Shown here: piece by piece, positions 1 to 8,218 of the stretch
Layout of the letters: every line of letters begins with the position of its first letter
Position numbering within the stretch: position 1 is the first letter of the stretch
NCBI GenBank assembly: GCA_903935335.1
Contig: CAIZRG010000028.1
Coordinates: 1 to 56,346, forward strand
Length of the DNA: 56,346 nt
Reading direction: 5' to 3'
From: Oligoflexia bacterium
GTDB lineage: Bacteria; Bdellovibrionota; UBA1018
Made by a program: the position numbers and the translations under genes
The notes under the pieces: generated by a model
Seen by the model: only the letters and a program-made list of their open reading frames with translations
Told to the model about the DNA's origin: nothing
Databases searched by the model: none

Positions 1-83
1 AGATTCAATAATTTCAAAGGCTTGTAGTTTAGTAGATGACAGAAATGAATTTGCTCATGCGAACGGAAAAATCGAGATTGATT

Positions 84-800
84 ATGAATATTAGAATTCG
101 TTTTCTATCAATATTTTCTAAGACAATCTGTAGCCTGATCTTTGGGCTCATCTTTGACTTGACTCTGTGTTTTCAAAACTCTGCCTCTTATGCACAAGAT
201 TTGAATACTGCTTCAACCCAAGCTTGGGAAAAGTGGATCCAATCACGTGAATCGCAAGATACTCCGACAGTTGTTCAAGATCGTCAAGTCGTGAAAGAAA
301 ATCGTTTTCAAATCTTAGGGTCTTTCTTAGGAACTGCTGATAGAAATGATCTGTATCATCACTATTTAATTTCTCTTTCAGGAAGATACCATTTTTCTGA
401 ATCACATGCGTGGGAGTTCAGTCGCTTTTACTTAAACTTCCCCTTCTCTTCAAACATTAATAAAGAAGTGATCTCAAAGACAGAATACTCTCCAGATATA
501 CAACTTTCACGGTTTCAATGGGTCAGTTCTTATGTTTGGACTCCCATTTATGGAAAATATGCTTGGAATGGGAAAAGTACTGTTTACTTTGATATTTTTG
601 TAACAGCAGGAGTTGGTTTTCGGTTTGCCAAAGATTTACAGCCTGTTTTTGAAACAGGGATTGGGATGAACCACTTTCTCTGGATGAAACGGTTCTCGAT
701 TATCCCTGAGTATCGACTGAGAGTTTATTCTGAACAAAGAACTGAAACAACGACTGTACTAGAAAACCTTTTTCAGTTGAGTACAGCATGGCTTTTTTAA
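84..800 (+). CDS. Predicted outer-membrane beta-barrel protein, first gene of an envelope operon
   Basis: Not recognised by name. The first 35-40 residues form a signal peptide (basic start, long hydrophobic core, cleavage near an Ala-Ser-Tyr-Ala-Gln stretch). The mature part is rich in alternating aromatic and polar residues, has tyrosine/phenylalanine-rich strands and ends in Trp-Leu-Phe, as outer-membrane barrels often do. ATG 84 is preferred over the in-frame ATG at 36 because it gives a normal signal peptide and has GAG 7 bases upstream. The stop overlaps the next gene by 13 bases, so the two are probably co-translated. The trio barrel / TPR protein / AgmX-like transducer resembles envelope-spanning motility or transport modules of delta-type bacteria, which is inference from context only. 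Confidence 0.6.
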   Translation: MNIRIRFLSIFSKTICSLIFGLIFDLTLCFQNSASYAQDLNTASTQAWEKWIQSRESQDTPTVVQDRQVVKENRFQILGSFLGTADRNDLYHHYLISLSGRYHFSESHAWEFSRFYLNFPFSSNINKEVISKTEYSPDIQLSRFQWVSSYVWTPIYGKYAWNGKSTVYFDIFVTAGVGFRFAKDLQPVFETGIGMNHFLWMKRFSIIPEYRLRVYSEQRTETTTVLENLFQLSTAWLF

Positions 801-2332
801 AAATCCTGACCTCAGTCGCTCTTTTTTTAGGAACGAGTTTTGCTTCAGAGCTCAGTGTTCGATCTGACTCTGTTTTAGAATCGATCCAAAACTGTGATTG
901 GCTCAGAGCTTCCTTGGAGTCTAAAAAACTGGATTCTACCCACCCTCAAGCAGCTATTTTATACCGTCTGGCTTGGCTCCAAGTTCATCCTCAATCCTTT
1001 GCAAAGCAAGGTCCTGATTTAGATTCAGACCCTTGGATCTGGGAAAAAACAACCGAGAGATGGGAAGATGAAAAAAAGAATTTTAACTCAAGATCATGTC
1101 AACCTCAAGAAGGAGGCTTTGAAGAACTCCCTCAGGACATTCTTGATGCTTTACTCTCCCCTGCTTTTTCTTCTTTAGAAAAACTCGATCTTCCTTTAAG
1201 AAAAGTTTTAGAAAAATACGCTTTTTTTCGATATCTGGAACAAAAACCTCTTGAAATTCCTAATTTTGAAAAATTTTTAACTCAAGATCATTCTGAAGAA
1301 AAATGTGCGTTTCAAACCCTGAGATTCCTTCACAAAAAAGACAAGAGAATCGATGCATTTGAAAAGCTGCGATCCGAGTGCCCGACCCCAAACCATCTGA
1401 AAGAACATCGATCTTCTTTGGAAGCTGCTTTTCTCATCGAAGGAGGAGACTTGTATTGGAATCAGGGAGATATGAAAAAGGCTTTTTCTTTATTTCAAAA
1501 GGCTGCTCTTCAAATACCAGAAAATGCAATCCCTCCATTTTTAGCTTACCGTATTGCTGTTAGTGGCTTACTCGGAAGCACACCTGAAGCAGATACAGCT
1601 CTGCGCCGATCCTATGAACTACTGATCCCTGACCCAGAAAAACAGACCTCAAGTTTAGAGCCTGTGTTTCAAAGTGGCCTCCAAAATCTCACATGCGAAT
1701 TTTTAGCTCAACTGAGACCTCAAGACAGCTTAAAAACTTTAGAAAAAGTGTTTCAGTCTCATTCCCTGGTAAATCAAACCCTCTTCCTCACAACAAGATG
1801 CAGGGAAACTGAATTATCAGGACTGTGGAATCTCCTTTTAAGAAAGCCCCCCTTCAAACAAAAGCTCTCAATCACCCAAAAAGCTTCCCTTCTTTCTCTT
1901 TTAATCAAGTCTCACCAGGCATCTGAACGATTGATAAAGATGTATATTTCTGAACTGGCCAACCTTTCTTTTGAAGCACCTACTCAAATCAGTCGGCACT
2001 TCTGGGATGCCATTTCTCCTACACCCGAATCGAAAAAAACTGAGACTGAAACTGAGAAAAAACAAATCGATTTAGCTCGCCTTTATCTTTCCAAGGCCCA
2101 AATAACCCCCTTAGATCTTCAAAAAATGGCTCGACTTGAAAAAGCTCTGAATCAGCTCAAAAACAATTCAACTAAAAATAATCAAGACAAGCTCAAACAA
2201 GACGTATTTCAATCCCAGGAAACAATCCGCTTGTCATTTGCTCTAGCAGTACCCCGCGTTTTGTTTCTACAAAAAATATCTCTTTCTTTTTTTGACCTTC
2301 TGGCTGACTCATTGAGGATCACCTCAAGATGA
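788..2332 (+). CDS. Exported TPR-like repeat protein
   Basis: 514 residues with a clear signal peptide (Met-Ala-Phe-Leu-Lys, then a hydrophobic core, cleavage after Ser-Phe-Ala-Ser). The rest is almost all alpha-helical and Leu/Ala/Lys-rich. Around residues 215-250 there is a recognisable tetratricopeptide-like unit (Gly-Asp-Leu-Tyr-Trp-Asn then Ala-Phe-Ser-Leu-Phe-Gln-Lys-Ala). It is probably a periplasmic scaffold. It overlaps the upstream barrel gene by 13 bases and the downstream gene by ATGA, so the three form one operon. No enzymatic motif is visible. By position it could correspond to TPR proteins of gliding-type machineries, but sequence identity to any named one cannot be claimed. 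Confidence 0.65.
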   Translation: MAFLKILTSVALFLGTSFASELSVRSDSVLESIQNCDWLRASLESKKLDSTHPQAAILYRLAWLQVHPQSFAKQGPDLDSDPWIWEKTTERWEDEKKNFNSRSCQPQEGGFEELPQDILDALLSPAFSSLEKLDLPLRKVLEKYAFFRYLEQKPLEIPNFEKFLTQDHSEEKCAFQTLRFLHKKDKRIDAFEKLRSECPTPNHLKEHRSSLEAAFLIEGGDLYWNQGDMKKAFSLFQKAALQIPENAIPPFLAYRIAVSGLLGSTPEADTALRRSYELLIPDPEKQTSSLEPVFQSGLQNLTCEFLAQLRPQDSLKTLEKVFQSHSLVNQTLFLTTRCRETELSGLWNLLLRKPPFKQKLSITQKASLLSLLIKSHQASERLIKMYISELANLSFEAPTQISRHFWDAISPTPESKKTETETEKKQIDLARLYLSKAQITPLDLQKMARLEKALNQLKNNSTKNNQDKLKQDVFQSQETIRLSFALAVPRVLFLQKISLSFFDLLADSLRITSR

Positions 2333-2808
2333 TCAAAACTAGATCTTTATTTATCCTGGCTGGGATCATTCTTTTGGTAATTTTTTTAAAAATTTTTTGG
2401 TTCACAAACTCACCTGAAAATAAACTTGCACACCCCATCCCTCATCCTACTGCCACTGGAACCCAAAAAAAACTAAAAGAAGCCAAAAAAAACCAAAGTG
2501 GCCGACCTCAAATACTCCCTCAATTTTCTAAAAAATATTCATTTCATTCGATTAATCAGCAGATCCAAAAAGGAAAAAATCAGCTCGCTCTGTGTTACCT
2601 GAAAAATAAAGATTTCAATCAAATTCAAGTTAAAATGACCCTTCATTGGAAAGGTACCGGAGAGTTCGAAGGTGTTGAACTATTCCCAGATCCAGGTGAA
2701 TCTGTAAAAGATTGTATCCACTCATGGGTAAAAACACTCCATGTTCAACCTCACTCGGGGCATCAACCCTTCTCTTACGAAGTTCTTCTTCTGCCTGGAA
2801 CACTCTAA
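2329..2808 (+). CDS. Single-pass envelope protein with AgmX/PglI-like (TonB-like) C-terminal domain
   Basis: 159 residues: a short basic start, one transmembrane helix (about residues 8-26), a Lys/Pro-rich spacer, then a compact C-terminal domain of about 80 residues. That domain has paired cysteines (Leu-Cys-Tyr-Leu and Asp-Cys-Ile-His) and the Gly-x-Phe-x-x-Val pattern with a final aromatic/Pro-rich strand typical of the TonB-like AgmX/PglI C-terminal family of myxobacterial and related gliding proteins. The start ATG overlaps the stop of the TPR gene (ATGA), and a terminator follows 7 bases after the stop, so this is the last gene of the operon. A role as energy transducer or periplasmic linker for the two upstream envelope proteins is inferred. 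Confidence 0.55.
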   Translation: MIKTRSLFILAGIILLVIFLKIFWFTNSPENKLAHPIPHPTATGTQKKLKEAKKNQSGRPQILPQFSKKYSFHSINQQIQKGKNQLALCYLKNKDFNQIQVKMTLHWKGTGEFEGVELFPDPGESVKDCIHSWVKTLHVQPHSGHQPFSYEVLLLPGTL

Positions 2809-2814
2809 ACACCT

Positions 2815-2854
2815 GTTCACTTCAATATCTATCGATATTCAAATGAACTTTTTT
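2815..2854 (+). terminator. Intrinsic terminator after the envelope operon
   Basis: A 15-base left arm (2815-2829) pairs with a 15-base right arm (2834-2848) at 13 of 15 positions around a TATC loop, and six T residues follow (2849-2854). The position just past the stop at 2808 is right for a Rho-independent terminator of the three-gene operon. Confidence 0.75.
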
Positions 2855-2972
2855 CAGTCACTCATTCTGATTGACACAGAACAAAGACTACAGATATGTA
2901 AGGTTCCGTCATAACATTAAACAGATCAGTAAAATTGTTTTGTGTGTGATGCAGGTTGTCGAGAAACTCTTT

Positions 2973-3092
2973 CATGGAATTAATCTTCGTGACATGGAAT
3001 TAATCTTCGTGACATGGAATTAATCTTCGTGACATGGAATTAATCTTCGTGACATGGAATTAATCTTCGTGACATGGAATTAATCTTCGTGA
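2973..3092 (+). repeat. Six perfect 20-bp tandem repeats upstream of the KaiC-like gene
   Basis: The unit catggaattaatcttcgtga occurs six times without a mismatch or spacer, starting at 2973, 2993, 3013, 3033, 3053 and 3073. The array lies in the 402-base non-coding stretch between the terminator-closed envelope operon and the KaiC-like gene, and ends 118 bases before that gene. The unit contains the palindrome ATTAAT. The 20-bp period is close to two helical turns, so each copy presents the same DNA face. It has no spacers, so it is not a CRISPR. The rest of the gap (2855-2972, 3093-3210) shows no gene. Confidence 0.97.
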
Positions 3093-3210
3093 GATGATAA
3101 AAAATGTTTTTTGGATTTAGCCATTTTAGAAAAAAATTAAATTTGAATTGACGCAACGCCATTCAGTGCTCCTTAAAAATAAGTAAGTTTAACCCAGTGT
3201 TTATAGAATT

Positions 3211-4761
3211 ATGCAAAATTGGACATTTATAGAAAAAGCTGAAGTTAATCTCACCATGATGGCCAACCTCGTGGAACGTGTTCAAACGGGAGTGCCCGGA
3301 TTGGATACAGTCTTACATGGTGGGCTACTTAAATCAGGCGTCTACGTAGTTGTTGGTGAACCTGGTACTGGCAAGACTATTCTAGGAAATCAACTTTGCT
3401 TCCATCATGTCAAGGGTGGAGGAAAAGCGATCTATGTCACATTACTTGCTGAAGCTCATGACAGAATGCTTGCATACATTCAGTCCCTTCAGTTCTTTAA
3501 TGCAAATGTTATCCCTGAAAAACTTCACTATATTAGTGCTTACCAACTATTGGAGGATGAGGGACTCACAGGACTCATGGGAGTCATCTGCAAAGAAGTC
3601 CTAAACCACAAGGCTTCCGTTCTTATTCTTGACGGTTTTATTCTAACTCGGGAGATTAGAGAATCTGAACTTGCTTCAAAAAAGATGATTCACGAGATTC
3701 AGACCTTCGCTGCACTCGTTGGATGTACCGTTGTTCTACTCACCATCAAGGATAAAGGTAACCGCCGCCCTCATCCTGGGTATACTATGGTTGATGGTGT
3801 TATTGAACTCACGGATGGCCTTGTCGGTCCTCGAGCTGTTCGTGAACTTCAAGTAAAAAAACTTCGAGGAACAAATTTCCTTCGAGGTAAGCATACCTTT
3901 GATATCATTGACACGGGTGCAGTTGTTTATCCTCGCACAGAAGTTCTTCTTGCTTCACCTAAAAGCGTCTCAGGTAAAAACCGTGACCGAAAACGCTTCG
4001 GAGTTCCTGATTTTGATAAAATGCTTTATGGAGGAGTACTCGCCAACTCGATGACTACGCTTCTTGGAGCCCCGGGAACAGGTAAAACTTTACTTGGACT
4101 CTCATTTCTTGCAGAGGGTGCAAAAAATGGAGAACCTGGAATTTATTTTGGATTCTATGAACCCCCTGAACCTCTGATTGAGAAAGCAAGCCAAGTAGGG
4201 CTTAAAATGAGAGATTGTGTGGAAAAAAACTTGATTGAAGTGATCTGGCAACCTCCACTCGAACATCTCCTGGATGCTTTAGCCGAAAGGTTACTGAAAT
4301 CTGTGAATGAGAAAAAAGCTAAAAGAGTTTTTATTGATGGGATTGAAGGCTTCAAAAGCGCCACTGTATATCCGGAGCGGATTGGAGCATTTTTAGCTGC
4401 AATCACTAACGAACTTCGTGCAATTGGAGTAACAGCTGTATTTTCCGATGAAACTGACATCTTCAAGGAAGATATCGTGATGCCTATCAAAGAACTTGCG
4501 GCAGTCATTGAAAACGTGATTGTACTTCGTTTTGTAGAACTACATTCACAGCTGCATCGAATGATCTCCATTTTGAAAGCTAGAGAAAGCAGCTACGATC
4601 CTTCTATCCGGCATCTCTCGATTACAAGTGAGGGGTTGAAAGTGACTCAATCATTTGAACGTGCAGAGTCCATCTTAAGTGGTAAGCCTCGTATCCTAAA
4701 AAACAAGACAGCAAAATGTTTAATGGCGCAAAAAGATAAAAAAGGAACGAAGAGAAAATAG
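3211..4761 (+). CDS. KaiC-like double RecA-domain ATPase
   Basis: 516 residues with two tandem KaiC/RecA-type domains. Domain 1 has a Walker A Gly-Glu-Pro-Gly-Thr-Gly-Lys-Thr at residues 49-56 and a Walker-B-like Leu-Ile-Leu-Asp. Domain 2 has Gly-Ala-Pro-Gly-Thr-Gly-Lys-Thr at 286-293 and Val-Phe-Ile-Asp-Gly. In KaiC the second domain is autophosphorylated on adjacent Ser and Thr; lining this protein up by the following conserved strand (Val-Leu-Arg-Phe-Val-Glu) puts Ala-Ala there, so the phosphosites appear to be missing. Two bases downstream lies a lone receiver domain; KaiC homologues outside cyanobacteria are often linked to two-component proteins. No kaiA or kaiB is present. The start is uncertain: ATG 3211, 3256 or 3259, none with a strong ribosome-binding site. 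A signalling ATPase, not necessarily a clock. Confidence 0.9.
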   Translation: MQNWTFIEKAEVNLTMMANLVERVQTGVPGLDTVLHGGLLKSGVYVVVGEPGTGKTILGNQLCFHHVKGGGKAIYVTLLAEAHDRMLAYIQSLQFFNANVIPEKLHYISAYQLLEDEGLTGLMGVICKEVLNHKASVLILDGFILTREIRESELASKKMIHEIQTFAALVGCTVVLLTIKDKGNRRPHPGYTMVDGVIELTDGLVGPRAVRELQVKKLRGTNFLRGKHTFDIIDTGAVVYPRTEVLLASPKSVSGKNRDRKRFGVPDFDKMLYGGVLANSMTTLLGAPGTGKTLLGLSFLAEGAKNGEPGIYFGFYEPPEPLIEKASQVGLKMRDCVEKNLIEVIWQPPLEHLLDALAERLLKSVNEKKAKRVFIDGIEGFKSATVYPERIGAFLAAITNELRAIGVTAVFSDETDIFKEDIVMPIKELAAVIENVIVLRFVELHSQLHRMISILKARESSYDPSIRHLSITSEGLKVTQSFERAESILSGKPRILKNKTAKCLMAQKDKKGTKRK

Positions 4762-4763
4762 AG

Positions 4764-5129
4764 ATGGAAAAGAGGAAAATCCTCATCATCGACGACGAAA
4801 GAGAAATTTGTTTAGTTTTAGCTGAAATCCTTGAGAGCCAAGGATTCGAAGTAAAACGAGCCTCAAGTGCATGGAAGGCTCTGAATGTCATTCATGAATT
4901 TTATCCTGACTTGCTCCTTCTTGATGTCATGATGCCTATTATCTCAGGACTTGAATTCCTTAAAAAGTTTAGAGAAATATCAAAATTTAAGACTACTCCT
5001 GTTATCCTGATGAGTGCTATTCGAATAAACGCACGCCAAGAAGACTATGATTGGAATGAGTTTGTGCAAAAACCTTTTAATTTAAACTATATTTTAGCCT
5101 GCATTCAAAAGTGTCTTGTATTAAAATAG
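4764..5129 (+). CDS. Stand-alone response-regulator receiver domain
   Basis: 121 residues forming one CheY-like receiver and nothing else. The acidic pair is Asp10/Asp11, the phospho-acceptor is Asp54 (Leu-Leu-Asp-Val-Met-Met-Pro), the switch residue is Ser84 and the conserved lysine is Lys103 in Lys-Pro-Phe. It starts 2 bases after the KaiC-like gene, so both are almost certainly one transcription and functional unit: the receiver may control, or be controlled by, the ATPase. No histidine kinase is adjacent, so the phosphodonor is unknown. The 3' end overlaps the convergent permease gene by 25 bases. Confidence 0.92.
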   Translation: MEKRKILIIDDEREICLVLAEILESQGFEVKRASSAWKALNVIHEFYPDLLLLDVMMPIISGLEFLKKFREISKFKTTPVILMSAIRINARQEDYDWNEFVQKPFNLNYILACIQKCLVLK

Positions 5130-5983
5130 TTTCTCCAATTTTTCCAACCTCCACTTGAGATAAGAGCACAAAAAATAATAATAAAAATTCCAAGAATCTC
5201 CTTCAAACTGAGGTGTTCTCCCCAAAAAAATTCACCCACTATAAAAGCACTCACTACATTCAGATAAGACAAATTAGCAATAATGGGGGCCTTCTCTCTC
5301 TGATAGGCAATGGTGAGAAAGTATTGACCCAACTGAGCTGAAACTCCCAGCATACAAAGCCTTGCAAACTCCCAAAGATGAGGCATCCTCCAATGCAAAA
5401 AAGTATACGGACCTAGAGTCACCAGAGTCACAGAGGCAAAATAAAAAACAATAACCAGAGGGTGTTCAGACCGATTCAGTGATCGGATCATAGGAAAGGA
5501 AAGTGCTGAAAAAAAAGCAGAAATAATTCCAAAAATTACAAACACTGAAAGTTCTTTTGCCTGGATATTCTGAATCCAAATCACACAGCCCAATGCAATA
5601 AATAAACTGATCATTTGAATTTTTGAGGGTTTTTCTCCTAAAAATAACCATGACACAAAGACAATAAAAACAGGAGAAATATACTGTAAAGCAACTGCAA
5701 TCGATAAAGGTAATGTTTTTAAAGTCAAAAAATACAGAACCAACGAGACAGTCCCAGTCACTCCTCGACAAAATAGTTTTTTTTTATGTTTTCCCCAGCA
5801 AGAAATTTTCTGAATTTTTAAAGCACAAATACAAAGAATAAAGCTAATAATACTTCTAAAAAATACAATTTCATAAAAAGGAATGTCCAATAAAGACTTA
5901 ACGCTGATTCCCATGATTGAAAAAAAGAAAATAGAAATCAAAAGAGCAATTTGACCTGAAATCAGACAATCTCTATGACTCAT
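5105..5983 (-). CDS. EamA/DMT-family permease
   Basis: 292 residues with about ten hydrophobic helices arranged as two EamA repeats (residues about 10-140 and 150-285), the normal size and architecture of drug/metabolite transporters. The first half has the Pro-Phe-Tyr-Glu-Ile-Val-Phe-Phe-Arg stretch found in many members, and Leu-Gln-Tyr-Ile-Ser-Pro-Val ends the fourth helix. It is an inner-membrane exporter or importer of small metabolites; the substrate cannot be read from sequence. It shares strand with the downstream nuclease gene's operon side (24 bases between 5983 and 6007) and converges on the receiver gene. Confidence 0.85.
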   Translation of the reverse strand: MSHRDCLISGQIALLISIFFFSIMGISVKSLLDIPFYEIVFFRSIISFILCICALKIQKISCWGKHKKKLFCRGVTGTVSLVLYFLTLKTLPLSIAVALQYISPVFIVFVSWLFLGEKPSKIQMISLFIALGCVIWIQNIQAKELSVFVIFGIISAFFSALSFPMIRSLNRSEHPLVIVFYFASVTLVTLGPYTFLHWRMPHLWEFARLCMLGVSAQLGQYFLTIAYQREKAPIIANLSYLNVVSAFIVGEFFWGEHLSLKEILGIFIIIFCALISSGGWKNWRNYFNTRHF

Positions 5984-6006
5984 TCAACAAGCACTCACTC
6001 AAACTC

Positions 6007-7002
6007 TCATTGTTTTGTGAAAACCCAATCAGGTTTATAGAAAAATCTCCCGTAGGCTTTATTTAAAGAAGTCCACCTTCCAGGAGTTTGATCCTGTTCA
6101 ATGAAACGACTTATAGAGTTCACTTTTGAGTCCAAATCATCAATCATGTGAACTACCAAAGCCTCCAAGCATTGAGGTTCCTTAGGAGAACCAAACTCAA
6201 GCTTCCCATGGTGAGCTAAGATCAGGTGTTTCACCAATAATTTTTTCTCTTGTGGAAAAGGCCCAGGCAATCGACTAGGTACAGCCTCTAAATTACGAAT
6301 TTTACGATCCACAAGTTCAACACCCATCACTAAGTGACCAATCAATCTTCCTTCCAAGGTATAGTCTGTCACGCGCTCATAGGAAAGCTCCCAGAGCTTC
6401 CCTATATCATGCAAAAATCCCCCTAAAAAAAGAAGGTCTCGATCCAACCATTTTCCGTAGTGCTGAGAAAGTTTATCTAAAATCTTTGTAATAGAAACAA
6501 TATGCTCAAGAAGCCCAGTCCGATAAGCATGATGAATACTTTTTGCTGCAGGAGCTTTTTTTATTAAATTCAAAATTTCATCATCTTCTTTTAAAATAGA
6601 TTCAGCCAAAGCCTTATAGTAGGGATCTGTCATCGTCGATACATACCCCAAGAGCTCCGCATAAAGAACGTCAGCATCGAACTCACTTTCAGGAATATAG
6701 TCTTTCAGACGAACTTCATCTTCTCTAAGAATCTGAAGCTTCTCAACAACGATTTGCTTTCTTCCTTGATAAGACTGACACTTCCCCTGAACCCAAACAA
6801 AAGCATCCTTGACCGCTTGCCCCGCATGGTGAGCAACATCTTCCCAAAGACGGCCCTCGATTTCACCTGATTGATCCATAAAAATAAAATTCATGTAGGC
6901 CTTCGCATTTTTCCCGACCGCGGTACTACTGAACTTAATAAGAAAAGGGGAAGATACCCCCTCTTTCTCTTTTAGATCTTTAATGAACTGCGTTTTTTCC
7001 AT
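6007..7002 (-). CDS. YhaM-like 3'-5' exoribonuclease (OB fold + HD domain)
   Basis: 331 residues. The N-terminal part (about 10-90) is an OB-fold nucleic-acid-binding domain (Gly-Lys-Asn-Ala-Lys-Ala-Tyr then Gly-Glu-Ile-Glu-Gly-Arg-Leu-Trp). The C-terminal part is an HD-type metal-dependent phosphohydrolase: His-His-Ala-Tyr-Arg-Thr-Gly-Leu-Leu-Glu-His, then His198-Asp199 in Phe-Leu-His-Asp-Ile-Gly-Lys, and a later His-His-Gly-Lys. This is the arrangement of Bacillus YhaM/CBF1, a 3'-5' exonuclease acting on RNA and single-stranded DNA. Length fits the family (about 310-330). A good ribosome-binding site (AGGAAAA) precedes the ATG. Confidence 0.85.
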   Translation of the reverse strand: MEKTQFIKDLKEKEGVSSPFLIKFSSTAVGKNAKAYMNFIFMDQSGEIEGRLWEDVAHHAGQAVKDAFVWVQGKCQSYQGRKQIVVEKLQILREDEVRLKDYIPESEFDADVLYAELLGYVSTMTDPYYKALAESILKEDDEILNLIKKAPAAKSIHHAYRTGLLEHIVSITKILDKLSQHYGKWLDRDLLFLGGFLHDIGKLWELSYERVTDYTLEGRLIGHLVMGVELVDRKIRNLEAVPSRLPGPFPQEKKLLVKHLILAHHGKLEFGSPKEPQCLEALVVHMIDDLDSKVNSISRFIEQDQTPGRWTSLNKAYGRFFYKPDWVFTKQ

Positions 7003-7132
7003 AATTTTCCTACGTCATTCTCTCTGAAGCCGTTTTTTAATAGCTCATGACTCCATTCGTTGTACTGACACTGCCCTGATTAATCAACTCTAGAGATTCC
7101 AAGATTCTCCAAAATATGCGACAAGAAAGAGC

Positions 7133-8092
7133 ATGTTCAAGATCTTCAATCTTTTAGAAAATCAAAATTCCGTTCACTGGAACTGGGTGACCCTTTCTGG
7201 TCAGGACACTCAGGACTTTTTACATAGGATCACCTCAACTGATGTCAAAAATCTAGCGTTAGGCCACGGGTGTCCTGCTTGCTTTTTATCTCCTCAGGGG
7301 AAAGTCCAATCCTTTTTTACCCTTTGGCACTATCAACCACAAGAGTACGCACTTGAGTTTGAATCGGGGGATTCAAACCATTGGAAGACCCAACTTTTAT
7401 CAGTGATTGAGCAATATACGTTTGGTGAACAATTGTCAGTTTTTGACGTTACCGATCGTTTAGATTGTTTTTGGGTTTTTATAGAATCTCAACTACCAGA
7501 AGAAGTTTATTTTCCTGAAATGCCTAAAATCCAGGAATGGCAAACTTTAGCTACTCCAGAGGGGGTTCGAATCTGCCACCACGGCTCTAAAACCTATGGA
7601 ATCCCTTGGCTTTCCATTTGGGGTGAGCCTAGCTTGCTTCACTCATGGGTTGCACGCTATTTTCCAGAGGCAGTCCACCTTTCCATTAGAGAACTTGAGG
7701 AAAAGAGGATCCTAGCCCTTCAGCCCCGAATCGATTTTGAAATCACAAGGGATGTCATCCCCCTAGAAGTGGGCCTTAAAGAAACAATTGCAGAAAATAA
7801 AGGTTGCTATCCAGGACAAGAAGTCATTGAAAAAATAATAGCCCGAGGTGCACCACCCAAGCGACTTGTTCAAATTCAAGGAAGAGCCGAAATCCTCTAT
7901 CGAGGGGATCAAATCTACAATCTTGCAGACCCACCGACTGAAATAGGTCAAATCACCAGCATCACTCACACTGAAAATAAATTTTTAGCCTTAGCTTTAA
8001 TTAAAAAAATTCATGCAAAAGAAAATTTAGAAGTTCAGTTTTTGAAACCCTCAAACCTGAGAGCGATCATCTGCAAAATAGTGGCTGATTAA
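7133..8092 (+). CDS. ygfZ: YgfZ/GcvT-domain folate-binding protein
   Basis: 319 residues with the aminomethyltransferase-like fold of YgfZ and the family signature Lys-Gly-Cys-Tyr-Pro-Gly-Gln-Glu around residue 223, containing the conserved cysteine. Family members bind tetrahydrofolate and support assembly or repair of Fe-S enzymes. Divergent from the YhaM-like gene with 130 bases between; the only gene on this strand before sucA. Nothing abnormal in length or motif. Confidence 0.88.
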   Translation: MFKIFNLLENQNSVHWNWVTLSGQDTQDFLHRITSTDVKNLALGHGCPACFLSPQGKVQSFFTLWHYQPQEYALEFESGDSNHWKTQLLSVIEQYTFGEQLSVFDVTDRLDCFWVFIESQLPEEVYFPEMPKIQEWQTLATPEGVRICHHGSKTYGIPWLSIWGEPSLLHSWVARYFPEAVHLSIRELEEKRILALQPRIDFEITRDVIPLEVGLKETIAENKGCYPGQEVIEKIIARGAPPKRLVQIQGRAEILYRGDQIYNLADPPTEIGQITSITHTENKFLALALIKKIHAKENLEVQFLKPSNLRAIICKIVAD

Positions 8093-8218
8093 AAATTTTT
8101 TCTCATTTTAGGCGCTTTATTCCTTCTTAATGACTTTTCTAATTTTTGAATGAGTGATATGTTATTTAGTGATTTAAAAAAAACTTGACGTCCACCCATT
8201 CCAGACGAGAGGCATTTT

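Noticed and set aside
2973..3092. CRISPR array
   Set aside because: The 20-bp units are directly adjacent with no spacers, so this is a simple tandem repeat.
4155..4571. Antisense frame inside the KaiC-like gene
   Set aside because: Ser/Ile-rich shadow with no ribosome-binding site, opposite a well-conserved ATPase domain.
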